From: Streptomyces sp. TRM68367
GTDB lineage: Bacteria > Actinomycetota > Actinomycetes > Streptomycetales > Streptomycetaceae
Assembly: GCF_014495685.1 (NCBI RefSeq)
Contig: NZ_JACTVI010000062.1
Location: 12,657 to 47,302 of the forward strand
Length of the DNA stretch: 34,646 nt
Direction: 5' to 3'
Numbering within the stretch: the first letter of the stretch is position 1; each line of letters starts with the position of its first letter. Shown one piece after another: positions 1 through 6,895 of the stretch. The notes under the pieces are model-generated. The model saw nothing but the letters and a program-made list of their open reading frames with translations. It was not told the origin of the DNA and did no database searches. The translations under genes were made by a program, and so were the position numbers.

Positions 1-99
1 CGACGCAGCCGGCCGGACGCCGCCAGCCGTTCCCTGACGACGCCCGCCGGACTGGCGCACGACCGGAGCTTCATGGTGGCCAGCGACGAGGGGGTGTGA
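1..99 (+). CDS. C-terminal end of an unidentified protein (partial)
   Basis: The first frame is open from the window edge to a TGA at 97-99 and gives the last 32 residues of a protein that starts outside the window. The visible tail includes PAGLAHDRSFMVASDEGV, which vaguely resembles the repeat style of secreted beta-propeller proteins, but that is only an impression. No domain can be assigned from so little sequence. A fortuitous open frame is also possible. Confidence 0.35.
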   Translation, partial: RRSRPDAASRSLTTPAGLAHDRSFMVASDEGV

Positions 100-120
100 G
101 CGTCGGCGACGCCGTGCGGG

Positions 121-312
121 TCAGCCGGTGTGGTGCCCCGGAGCTCGGGGCGTGGTGTCCTGGTCCGCGCCGGTCTGCACGTCGTGTGCCGGGCGGTCGT
201 CCACCGCTCTCGCCGGGCAGGCGTTGGAGGCCAGGATCAGGGACGTGGCGGCGACCACGGCGGCGGCCAGGCCTCGGGCGTAACGCTCGGTGGGGCGGGT
301 GCGTTGGAGCAC
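121..312 (-). CDS. Small secreted or membrane-anchored peptide, 63 aa
   Basis: A GTG start at 312 is preceded on the minus strand by GAGG with a 5-nt spacer. The peptide has a basic N-terminus (RTRPTERYARG), a hydrophobic stretch (LAAAVVAATSLILASNA) with a plausible signal-peptidase site near ACPARA, and a short polar, Asp/Thr/Pro-rich tail. It therefore looks like a tiny exported protein. No family is recognised. It is divergent from the XRE gene, and a 20-bp palindrome lies between the two, so they may share regulation. The short length and high GC leave real doubt that it is expressed. Confidence 0.42.
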   Translation of the reverse strand: MLQRTRPTERYARGLAAAVVAATSLILASNACPARAVDDRPAHDVQTGADQDTTPRAPGHHTG

Positions 313-396
313 GGCGACCTCGCAACAATGGCGACAGCGAAGGGTCAGACACGCGGGACCGGCGCGCCGGGGTGCGCACGCCGGGTCGGGCACGTG

Positions 397-416
397 GAGT
401 TAAGCATGCTTAACTC
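397..416. promoter_or_regulatory. Perfect 20-bp palindrome, probable operator of the XRE gene
   Basis: GAGTTAAGCATGCTTAACTC is a perfect inverted repeat with no mismatch. A further half site (CTTAAC) lies at 421-426, 12 bp after the equivalent half site inside the palindrome. The element is AT-rich compared with its surroundings and ends 58 bp before the ATG of a helix-turn-helix gene, which is the usual place for an autoregulatory operator. Binding by that protein is inference. Confidence 0.6.
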
Positions 417-474
417 TCCGCTTAACCTAGGGGCGTCCGAGTCGGACGGCAAGAGCCGCAGGGGGAGTTGGACC

Positions 475-1092
475 ATGGGGGAGCGGGACGAACCGCCGGT
501 CATCGGGCGCCGGGTGCAGCGGCTGCGGGTCGAACGCGGCCTGACGCAGAGACAGTTGGCCGAGCCCGTCTACACGCCCGCGTACATCTCCACCCTGGAG
601 GCCGGGCGGGTACGGCCCTCCGACGAGGCGCTGCGGCACCTCGCCGAGCGGCTCGGCGTCGGCTTCGAGGAGCTGGCCACCGGGCGCCCGGCCCGGCTCG
701 TCACCGACCTGCGGCTGCGGCTCACCGAGGCCCGGCGCACCCTGGCCGGCGGCGAGGCCGAGGAGGCCACGGAACAGTACGCCCGGCTGCGGCCGAGCTG
801 GAGGAGCAGTCTTCCTGCTGCCCGCCAGGGTCGTGGCGGCGACGATCGGCGCCTTCGTGCCCGAGCGGGTCTTCCGCCGCCTCCTGCCGCGACCAGGCGC
901 TCGCCGTCCCGGTCGCGGGCGGCCGGGGCCGTGCCTGAGCGCCCTCTCACCGACAGCTTCGCCTCCACGACCCGGGTGGTGGCCGTGGCGAGCAGGGGAC
1001 GACGGGGTGACCGGCCTTCCCGGCGCCGCCGTCCGGGGACCCGGTGGAACCGGCCGTCGGCGGGTTCGGCTCCCGGGCGGTCCAGGCAGTGA
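475..1092 (+). pseudogene. Truncated XRE-family transcriptional regulator
   Basis: The ATG at 475 has a good ribosome site (GGGGAG, 8-nt spacer). Residues 8-65 form a Cro/C1-type helix-turn-helix, with the recognition region around TPAYISTLEAGRVRPSDEAL. Residues 75-107 match the start of the TPR-type linker seen in the larger Streptomyces XRE regulators (DLRLRLTEARRTLAGGEAEE). After about residue 107 (near position 797) the frame runs into low-complexity Arg/Pro-rich sequence up to the stop at 1092. Full-length relatives have roughly 400 or more residues with C-terminal TPRs, so the effector half is missing. The HTH itself is intact, so a shortened DNA-binding protein could still be made. Confidence 0.7.
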
Positions 1093-1423
1093 GCGGTTCC
1101 TGCGGGGCCGTACCGTCCGTCTGACCGGCTTCGTCACCGCGACGCGGACGGCACCCGGTACGTCACCCGCGGGGCGAACCGGGCTCCGGGACCGCCCGGC
1201 CACCGGCCCTCGACGCCGCCGCCGTACGACGGGTGGAGGAGCCGGCGAACCCGTACGAGCGGCAGTAGCCGACCCCTGCCGGGCCGGGGTTTCGGCGAGC
1301 GGCCGATGGGTAGTCGGGGCTGGTCCCCGGGCGGGCAGCGGCAGCCGAGAGCCGTGGCGCGTGGACCCCCCCGCGGGAGTGAGTCGACGTTGCAGGCCGC
1401 GTTGCACGAAGGAGGCGTTGATC
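799..1423. other. Degenerate stretch with no supportable gene
   Basis: Several frames are open because of the GC content, but none holds a recognisable domain over more than about 30 residues. Two short gene-like islands are visible. One, around 806-880, reads GAVFLLPARVVAATIGAFVP in the second frame. The other, ending in a TAG near 1269, reads ALDAAAVRRVEEPANPYERQ. They look like unrelated gene ends, consistent with the deletion that removed the C-terminal half of the XRE regulator. Confidence 0.4.
1289..1313 (+). promoter_or_regulatory. Candidate stress-sigma (SigB-type) promoter
   Basis: GTTT, a 15-nt spacer and GGGTAG match the Streptomyces SigB-family pattern GNNT-N14-16-GGGTAY except for the last base. 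It lies about 110 nt before the GTG of the GAF-ANTAR gene on the same strand. The match was found by eye and has no support beyond the motif and its position. Confidence 0.35.
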
Positions 1424-2287
1424 GTGCGGCCCAGGGACGACCCTCGTGGCGTTCCCGGCGACGGCCCCGGTTCGCGTGGTACGCCGGGCGGTTCCGGCCC
1501 TGCGCACGGGAGGGCCCCGGACGTGGACGACGGTCGGCGGCGCCGGATCCGGATCAGGGACCCCGACCCTGGAGGCACCGCCGGCGCCATCGCGGAAGGC
1601 GTGCGGGGCGTCTCGCCCGGGGAGGTGCCGAGGCGGCTGTGCGAGGTGGCGGTCGACCTGCTGCCGGTGACCGGCGCGAGCGTGTCGCTGCGCAGTGATG
1701 GCATGCCCGTGCAGATCTGCGCGAGCAGCGAGCGGGCCGCCCTCCTGGCGGACATCCAGGCCACGATCGGCGACGGGCCCTGCCAGACCGCCGTGCACAC
1801 CGGCAGGCCCGTGCTCGCCTGCGACCTGACGTCCGGCCACGACGCACTGCGTTGGCCCGTCTTCGCCCAGCAGGCCACGGCCGAGGGGGTACGGGCGGTG
1901 TACGCGGTGCCGCTGGGCAACGGCTCGGTGTATGTGGGCACCCTCGACCTCTACCGGGACACCCCCGGCCGCCTCACCGCCCGCGAACTGCACACCGCGC
2001 AGTTGGTCGCCGGGGTCATGACGGTCGCCCTGATGGCCCTGCCGCACGGGGAGGAGCACGAGGCGCCCGGCGGGGAGCCGTGGCTGAGCGGTCTGGCCGC
2101 CGACCACGACGAGGTCTACCAGGCCGTCGGCATGATCATGGCCCAGCTCGGTGTCGCCTCCGACGAGGCCCTGGCCCGCCTGCGAGCCCACGCCTTCGCC
2201 CACGGCCGCACCGCGCTGGACGTGGCCCGGGACGTGGTGGCGCACCGGGAGGGGTTCGACCGGTTCGACCGGTTCGACCGGGAGTAG
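1424..2287 (+). CDS. GAF and ANTAR domain protein (probable RNA-binding antiterminator)
   Basis: The 287-residue protein has a GAF domain at about residues 68-205 (core IQATIGDGPCQTAVHTGRPV and VPLGNGSVYVGTLDLY) and a C-terminal ANTAR domain at 222-275 (DEVYQAVGMIMAQLGVASDE). ANTAR domains bind paired hexaloop hairpins in nascent RNA and prevent termination; the GAF domain is the likely sensor. The GTG at 1424 is chosen for the GGAGG at 1411-1415. The first ~55 residues are Pro/Gly/Arg-rich, so a later start near the GTG at about 1531 is possible. The end carries a threefold FDR repeat made by a 9-bp tandem duplication. A SigB-like promoter upstream would fit a stress role. Its RNA targets cannot be told from the window. 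Confidence 0.85.
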   Translation: MRPRDDPRGVPGDGPGSRGTPGGSGPAHGRAPDVDDGRRRRIRIRDPDPGGTAGAIAEGVRGVSPGEVPRRLCEVAVDLLPVTGASVSLRSDGMPVQICASSERAALLADIQATIGDGPCQTAVHTGRPVLACDLTSGHDALRWPVFAQQATAEGVRAVYAVPLGNGSVYVGTLDLYRDTPGRLTARELHTAQLVAGVMTVALMALPHGEEHEAPGGEPWLSGLAADHDEVYQAVGMIMAQLGVASDEALARLRAHAFAHGRTALDVARDVVAHREGFDRFDRFDRE

Positions 2288-2316
2288 GGCGACCGGCGGC
2301 GGGCGGGGCAACTCAC

Positions 2317-2436
2317 CTGCACCGACTCTCCCGGGCCGACCGCCGGGCGGCCCGCGTCGAGCAGAAACTCGACCTGGTCCTGGATCACCTGGGCCGCATC
2401 CCCCGCCTCAGACCGCGGCCCGCGCCTGTCTTCTGA
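2317..2436 (+). pseudogene. 3' remnant of a small membrane protein
   Basis: The frame ending at 2436 reads LHRLSRADRRAARVEQKLDL followed by VLDHLG. This resembles the cytoplasmic tail of the short single-span Streptomyces proteins (annotated as L7/L12-like or hypothetical) that carry R-x-E-x-KLDL-x-L-x-HLG. No start codon with a ribosome site and no membrane segment precede it, so only the 3' end survives. It overlaps the 3' end of the convergent lipoprotein by 29 bp. The assignment rests on this one motif. Confidence 0.35.
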
Positions 2437-3203
2437 TCTCCGTCAGGCGTCGCGCTCCGAGGTCGACGGCGGCCTGTGTGACCTCGGTGGAGACGTCGCC
2501 GAGGCCGCCGTGGGTGACCCCGATCGCGTCCGCGCCGACGCGGACGGCGGCGAGTTCCACGGTCAGCACGGACTCCTCACCGTCGGCCGTCTCACCCGCC
2601 AGCGTCACCCGCAGGCCCTGCCGGGCGTCCCCGACCTCCGGCAGCGGCAGGTCGCCGACCTGCACGCCCCGCACGCCCCCGCTCGTGGTCGTCGCCGCGA
2701 ACGCCCCGCACCGCTCCGGCAGCGACCCCAGCCAGGCCAGCGTCCGGTCGATGTCCGCGGCTTTGCGGGCGACGACCTGGTAATGGAGCTGGGCGTCGGT
2801 GTAGGCGTCGTCGAGGCCGACCAGCGCGCGGGTGCCGGTGGGGGCGCCGTAGAGGTCCTCGGTGTAGAGGACGTCCAGCAGGCGCCGGCAGTCGGGGTCC
2901 TGCGTGGTCGCCTTGAGCAGCCCGTCCCGCCACGGCGCGGCGCCCCGCGTCGGCGTCCACGGCTTCCCCAGGTCGGCCTCGCTGATCAGCGCGGCGTTCG
3001 CCCTCCGCCGCGCTGAGCGTGGGCGACCCGGCGGGGGTCGGGGCGGCGGGCGCGCGCCGCTCGGCCGGGGGCGAGGCGGGCGACGCGACGGCCGGCCGCG
3101 CCTGCGCCGGGCCCGTGCCGGAACAGGCGGTCGCGGTGCACAGCACGGTGAGCGACAGTGCGGAGACGGCGAGGACGCGGGCGGCGGCCGGGGGACGGGA
3201 CAT
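2408..3203 (-). pseudogene. Lipoprotein with PknH-like sensor domain, frameshifted
   Basis: The ATG at 3203 follows AGGAGG with an 8-nt spacer. The first ~68 residues are a lipoprotein signal (ALSLTVLCTATACSG, probable lipidated Cys) and a Pro/Ala-rich linker. Near position 3005 the frame is lost. The next frame carries on without a stop from AALISEADLGKPWTP through LDVLYTEDLYGAPTG, the LAWLGSLPERCGAF region and a tail ending at 2408. This fits the extracellular PknH-like sensor domains found in many actinobacterial lipoproteins. A single-base deletion in the run GGCGAACGCCGCG would explain the break. Either the gene is inactivated or there is a sequencing error; the intact second frame suggests a recent event. 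Without the shift the product would have about 265 residues. Confidence 0.65.
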
Positions 3204-3419
3204 CGGGGCGCCTCCTGAGGGCTCCTGGGGGCCTTTCAAGATCGGTACGCCTCCACGGCACCACTGCCTCCACCCGCCCACCAGCGCACCGGGCCGTCCG
3301 GGTGAGCGACGGGCGCCGGGGGTGCCGGCGCTGCTCGCCGTCCGCTCCAGGGCCTGGCTGCGGAACAGGCCGCCGGCTGTGATCGTTGCCAGGGTGGTGG
3401 ACGTCGGGAAGAGGCACGC

Positions 3420-3935
3420 ATGGTGATCCGGGACCGGAGCGAGGGGCACGGCCGGCCGTCCGGCGGCGGTCCGCGCATGCCGCTGGTGAGCGCCCTGAAG
3501 GCGCAACTCGACGCGCTGAAGGAGGAGTTGAGGAGCGGCGCCGACCGCGACGCGAGCATGGCGATGTGCGCGCTGGTGGCCGCGGCGGACGGGCACGTCG
3601 ACCCTGCCGAGACGGAGCACGTCGAGTCGCTGATCCTGGGCCACGACGTCCTGCGGAACTTCCCGGCGGAGCAGCTGCGCGAGCGGTTCCACCGGCATGT
3701 GAACCAGCTCATGCGCGACTTCCCGGCCGGCAAGCACGAGGCGCTGCTGGTCCTGGCCAGGTCGGCGCCGGACCCGACGGAGGCCAGGGCGGTGGTCCGC
3801 ACGGGCATCATCATCGCCGGCGCCGACGGCCACTTCTCCCAGGCCGAGGTGTCCGTCATCCGGGAGGCCTGCGCAGTGCTGGGCCTCTCGCCCGCCGAGT
3901 TCGGCCTGGGCGCGCCGGACAGGCCGGTGATGTAG
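3420..3935 (+). CDS. TerB-family tellurite-resistance-like protein
   Basis: The protein has 171 residues. After a short polar leader it has a TerB fold from about residue 20 (MPLVSALKAQLDALKEEL) to the end, including SMAMCALVAAADGHVDPAET and VRTGIIIAGADGHFSQAE, the two acidic ADGH/ADG-x-x-x-x-E segments thought to bind metal in this family. It is soluble, with no signal or membrane segment. The ATG at 3420 follows AGAGG; an internal ATG at 3478 is possible. A second, clearly paralogous TerB lies at 26204-26758. The other ter genes (terC, terD) are not nearby, so tellurite resistance itself should not be assumed. Confidence 0.85.
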   Translation: MVIRDRSEGHGRPSGGGPRMPLVSALKAQLDALKEELRSGADRDASMAMCALVAAADGHVDPAETEHVESLILGHDVLRNFPAEQLRERFHRHVNQLMRDFPAGKHEALLVLARSAPDPTEARAVVRTGIIIAGADGHFSQAEVSVIREACAVLGLSPAEFGLGAPDRPVM

Positions 3936-4045
3936 CGCAGGCCGTCCCTGCCCACGCGGACGCTCCTGGCTCCGCGCTGTCCCTCACCCCACGGCCTCCC
4001 GCAGCCCGGCCGGCCGCAGGCCGCCCCCGCCCTGCCCGCTGCCGA

Positions 4046-4226
4046 CTAGGGCGTGTTTCGAAAGTCCCGTCTGGCTCGCGACGCCTGGCACGGCGCCTCG
4101 CCGCGTTGTCGGGATCGCCCGCGTACGCCCAGTACGCGGGCGACCTTCCGCCTGGCGACGCACCGCACCGGACGCCGCGAGCCCCGCCCTCCGGGCGGAC
4201 GACGCCACTTTCGAAACACGCCATAG
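4046..4226. mobile_element. MITE-like element with 20-bp inverted ends
   Basis: The left end (4046-4065, CTAGGGCGTGTTTCGAAAGT) and the reverse complement of the right end (4207-4226) match at 19 of 20 positions. The 181-bp unit encodes nothing. Inside is an 11-bp hairpin with a 5-nt loop (4116-4126 with 4132-4142). Small non-coding units with terminal inverted repeats are typical of elements mobilised in trans by a transposase. A diverged copy of its left interior lies at 6896-6956. It sits just before the thrS leader region. Confidence 0.75.
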
Positions 4227-4249
4227 TGCGACGGCGCGCCCGAAAACCG

Positions 4250-4280
4250 TTCGCCCACCCACCGCCCCTCCTGTTACGTT
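4250..4280 (+). promoter_or_regulatory. Candidate promoter of the thrS leader transcript
   Basis: A good -10 hexamer, TACGTT (4275-4280), lies six bases before the ATG of the leader peptide. The -35 is weak (TTCGCC at 4250-4255, 19-nt spacing). With this -10 the transcript would begin at or next to the A of the ATG, so the leader peptide would be translated from a leaderless message. No ribosome site precedes that ATG, which fits. Confidence 0.45.
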
Positions 4281-4286
4281 CGCCGC

Positions 4287-4343
4287 ATGAAGCGCGCCAA
4301 CCCCTCCCTCACGACGACGCCGGAGAGTGTCCCGGCGCGCTGA
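4287..4343 (+). CDS. Threonine leader peptide of thrS attenuator, 18 aa
   Basis: The peptide is MKRANPSLTTTPESVPAR. Codons 9-11 (4311-4319) are three consecutive ACG threonine codons, and the reading frame ends 16 nt before a strong terminator hairpin that precedes a threonyl-tRNA synthetase gene. This is the layout of ribosome-mediated attenuation: slow translation of the Thr codons when charged tRNA-Thr is scarce would favour the antiterminator and allow thrS transcription. Competing pairings can be drawn: 4291-4298 with 4334-4341 (8 bp), 4329-4335 with 4368-4374 (7 bp, one G-U), and the terminator 4360-4373 with 4380-4393. The mechanism is inferred; the codons and pairings are visible. Confidence 0.72.
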   Translation: MKRANPSLTTTPESVPAR

Positions 4344-4359
4344 CAGCTGACCGATGAGT

Positions 4360-4393
4360 CGAAAGCCCCGGGGCGAGTGCCCCGGGGCTTTCG
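4360..4393 (+). terminator. Attenuator terminator hairpin upstream of thrS
   Basis: A perfect 14-bp stem, CGAAAGCCCCGGGG with CCCCGGGGCTTTCG, has a 6-nt loop (CGAGTG). No long T-run follows, which is common for actinobacterial terminators. It ends 53 nt before the thrS ATG and follows the leader peptide stop, so it would cut off the transcript before the gene unless the alternative 4329-4335/4368-4374 pairing forms. Confidence 0.8.
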
Positions 4394-4446
4394 CGTGTGG
4401 TGCTCGCCTCCGTTCCGGAAACCCGGAACACCGAGAGGAGCCCACC

Positions 4447-5664
4447 ATGTACGACCACCGACGCCTCGGCCGCGAGCTGGATCTGTTCGACACCGATCCG
4501 CTGATGGGTGCGGGGTTGCCGTACTGGCTGCCCGACGGCGCGGTCGTGCGGCACGTCCTGGAGGAGTACATCCGCGACATCGAGCGCGCCGCCGGCTACC
4601 GGCACGTGTACTCGCCCGTCCTCGGCAAACGCGAGCTGTACGAGATCTCCGGCCACTGGGACCACTACCGCGACGACATGTTCCCGCCGATGGAGCTGGG
4701 CGCCGAACAGGTCGTCCTGCGCCCCAGCCTCTGCCCGCACCACGCCCTCATCTACCGCTCCCGCTCCCACAGTTACCGCGAACTTCCCTTCCGCATGGCC
4801 GAGTTGGGCGGCATGTACCGCTCCGAGCTGTCCGGGGTGCTCGGCGGCCTGACCCGCGTACGGTCCATCCACCTCAACGACGCGCACATCTTCTGCACCC
4901 TGGAGCAGGCCGTGGCGGAGGCCCGCGCGGCCCTCGACCTCATCGCCCGCGCCTACGCCGACCTCGGCATCCGCGCCGCCCGCCACCGTCTGTCCCTGCC
5001 CGGCGAGGGCGGCAAGTACGTCGCCGACCCGGACCTGTGGCGCCGGGCCACCGCGCTGTTGCGCGAGGTGATGTCCGACGTGGAGTACGACGCCGTCGAG
5101 GGCGAGGCCGCCTTCTACGGCCCCAAGATCGACGTACAGATCACCGACCCCGCCGGCCGCGAGTCCACCCTGTCCACCGTGCAGATCGACTTCCATCAGC
5201 CCGAGCGCTTCGACCTGCACTACATCGGCGCCGACGGAGCCAGGCACCGCCCGGTCATGGTCCACCGCAGCATCATCGGCAGCGTCGAACGGGCCGTCGC
5301 CCACCTGATCGAGGCCCACGGCGGGGCGTTCCCCGCGTGGCTCGCGCCGGTGCAGCTGGTGGTACTGCCGGTGAGCGAGGCCCAGGAGGCCAAGGCATAC
5401 GACCTCGCCCACCGCGCCACCGCCCACGGCCTGCGCACCGAGGTCGCCGGCCCCGACCAGGGCACCCTCGGAGCCCGGATCCGTGCGGCACGCCTGGTCC
5501 CGTACCAGGCGGTGATCGGCGACCGCGAGGCCGGCGCCGACCTCGCGGCAGTACGCCTCCGAGACGGCCGCCAACCGGGCCCCGTCCCGGCCGAGGACCT
5601 ACTGCGCCGCATCGCGTCCCGGGTGGAGGCGAGGGGCACCGGGCTGTGGGACGACGAGGAGTGA
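4447..5664 (+). CDS. thrS: Threonyl-tRNA synthetase, short form without editing domain
   Basis: This class II synthetase charges tRNA-Thr in the cytoplasm. At 405 residues it is much shorter than the usual ~640-660, because it starts directly at the catalytic core and lacks the N-terminal TGS and editing domains. Visible features: the zinc ligand Cys in RPSLCPHHALIY, motif 2 FRMAELGGMYRSELSGVLGG, the second ligand in LNDAHIFC, the third ligand and motif 3 in MVHRSIIGSVERAV, then an anticodon-binding domain from about residue 300 (APVQLVVLPVSEAQEAKAYD). The ATG follows AGGAG. A complete-looking Thr attenuator lies upstream. It is probably a second ThrRS besides a full-length housekeeping copy elsewhere. 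Such copies can be backup enzymes or be insensitive to ThrRS inhibitors; nothing here decides between these. Confidence 0.93.
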   Translation: MYDHRRLGRELDLFDTDPLMGAGLPYWLPDGAVVRHVLEEYIRDIERAAGYRHVYSPVLGKRELYEISGHWDHYRDDMFPPMELGAEQVVLRPSLCPHHALIYRSRSHSYRELPFRMAELGGMYRSELSGVLGGLTRVRSIHLNDAHIFCTLEQAVAEARAALDLIARAYADLGIRAARHRLSLPGEGGKYVADPDLWRRATALLREVMSDVEYDAVEGEAAFYGPKIDVQITDPAGRESTLSTVQIDFHQPERFDLHYIGADGARHRPVMVHRSIIGSVERAVAHLIEAHGGAFPAWLAPVQLVVLPVSEAQEAKAYDLAHRATAHGLRTEVAGPDQGTLGARIRAARLVPYQAVIGDREAGADLAAVRLRDGRQPGPVPAEDLLRRIASRVEARGTGLWDDEE

Positions 5665-5686
5665 GGCCGCGGGGGCGGCCGTAAGG

Positions 5687-5722
5687 GCCTGGGCCGGGCG
5701 GCGAGGAACGCCTGGCCCAGGC
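5687..5722 (+). terminator. Hairpin after thrS, probable terminator
   Basis: GCCTGGGCC (5687-5695) pairs perfectly with GGCCCAGGC (5714-5722) across an 18-nt loop, starting 22 nt after the thrS stop. No T-run follows. Position and stem strength suggest termination of thrS, but the loop is long. Confidence 0.45.
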
Positions 5723-5741
5723 GCAGCGTGGGAGACCGGCG

Positions 5742-5832
5742 GCAGTTGGCCGCTTTCGGCCGCAGGCCGGATGGAATCCCCGGGCCGGCCGGCCCCGGGC
5801 TGGAGCAGGCATGGCCGGAACCGGCCAACTGC
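5742..5832. repeat. Widely spaced 11-bp inverted repeat before the nucleoside hydrolase
   Basis: GCAGTTGGCCG (5742-5752) and CGGCCAACTGC (5822-5832) are exact reverse complements separated by 69 bp. The enclosed sequence contains a GC-rich self-complementary block (CCCCGGGCCGGCCGGCCCCG). It could fold as one long cruciform or an RNA stem, or be paired binding sites. It lies 66 bp before the next gene. Confidence 0.4.
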
Positions 5833-5897
5833 ACGTCCCCATATCCGCGTAATGTCCCTGGCACAGCCCCGTGCGGACCCCCTGGAAGGAACTCGTC

Positions 5898-6887
5898 GTG
5901 ACGACCGAGCAGCCGCAGCCCATCCCGGTGATCATCGACTGCGACACCGGTGTCGACGACGCCCTGGCCCTGCTGCTGGCCGTGCGGCACCCGGGGCTCG
6001 ACCTGCGGGCGGTCAGCTGTGTGGCCGGGAACACGGACGTGGACGGCGTCGTACGCAACACGCTCATCGTGCTGGAGCAGGCGGGCGCCCCGGAGATCCC
6101 CGTCGCCCGGGGTGCCGAGCGGCCGCTGATCGAGGTGCCGCGGTCCGCCCCCGTGCACGGGCGCGACGGCCTGGGCGACCTCGCTCTGCCCGCGCCGCGG
6201 CGCACCCCGGCCGGCGTGGACGCGGTGACCCTGCTGCGCCGCGAGATCCTCGCCTCCCCGCGCCCGGTCACGCTCATCCCCATGGCGCCCCTGACCAACA
6301 TCGCGCTGCTCCTGCGCACGTACCCGGAGGTGACCCGCAACATCGAGCGGATCGTCTTCATGGGCGGCGCGGTGGAGACCGGGAACGCCACGCCGGTCGC
6401 CGAGTTCAACGTCTGGCACGACCCGGAGGCGACGGCGATCCTGCTCACCGCCGGGGTGCCGGTCACGATGTACGGCCTGGACGTGTACCGGCAACTGGTG
6501 GTCCCGGGCACGGACGTACGCCGCCTGCGCGCGAGCACCGACCCCGGCACCCGTCTCGCCGGCGACCTCCTCGCCCACCGCCCGTCCTCCCCCGGCATCG
6601 AGACCGACCCGGACGCCGGCGGGCTCGGTGACGCGGGCGCGGTCTGCGCGGTCGCCGACCCCGAGGGCCTGACCACCCACCGCCTCCCCGTCGAGGTCTC
6701 CCTCGCCCCCGGCCCCGCCCGCGGCCAGACCGTCGTCGACCGCCGCCACCGCCCCGGCGAGTCCGAACTCCACCACGGCACCCGCGAACAGCCCCTGGTG
6801 GACGTGGCGTTGGACGTGGACGCGGAACGGTACGTGAAGCTGTACCTGTCGACGGTCGAGGAGGCCCGGACGAGGCCCGTTCCCTAG
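5898..6887 (+). CDS. Inosine-uridine-preferring nucleoside hydrolase family protein
   Basis: The protein has 329 residues. The metal-binding N-terminal motif of the family is present as VIIDCDTGVDDALALLLAV (residues ~11-29), and the later FMGGAVETGNATPVAEFNVW and HDPEATAILL segments match the conserved core. These enzymes split the N-glycosidic bond of ribonucleosides in a Ca-dependent way, giving the base and ribose for salvage. The GTG at 5898 is set by GGAAGGA with a 7-nt spacer. The C-terminal part around THRLPVEVSLAPGPARGQT is as expected for the family. It is a soluble protein with no partner gene nearby. Substrate preference cannot be read from the sequence. Confidence 0.9.
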   Translation: MTTEQPQPIPVIIDCDTGVDDALALLLAVRHPGLDLRAVSCVAGNTDVDGVVRNTLIVLEQAGAPEIPVARGAERPLIEVPRSAPVHGRDGLGDLALPAPRRTPAGVDAVTLLRREILASPRPVTLIPMAPLTNIALLLRTYPEVTRNIERIVFMGGAVETGNATPVAEFNVWHDPEATAILLTAGVPVTMYGLDVYRQLVVPGTDVRRLRASTDPGTRLAGDLLAHRPSSPGIETDPDAGGLGDAGAVCAVADPEGLTTHRLPVEVSLAPGPARGQTVVDRRHRPGESELHHGTREQPLVDVALDVDAERYVKLYLSTVEEARTRPVP

Positions 6888-6895
6888 GGGGCCTT

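Noticed and set aside
2254..2281. 9-bp triplicate at the end of the GAF-ANTAR gene as a binding-site array
   Set aside because: It is in frame and only adds FDR repeats to the protein tail; simple slippage is enough.
4230..4446. T-box riboswitch upstream of thrS
   Set aside because: No T-box sequence or specifier-loop stem was seen; the leader peptide with Thr codons explains the region better.
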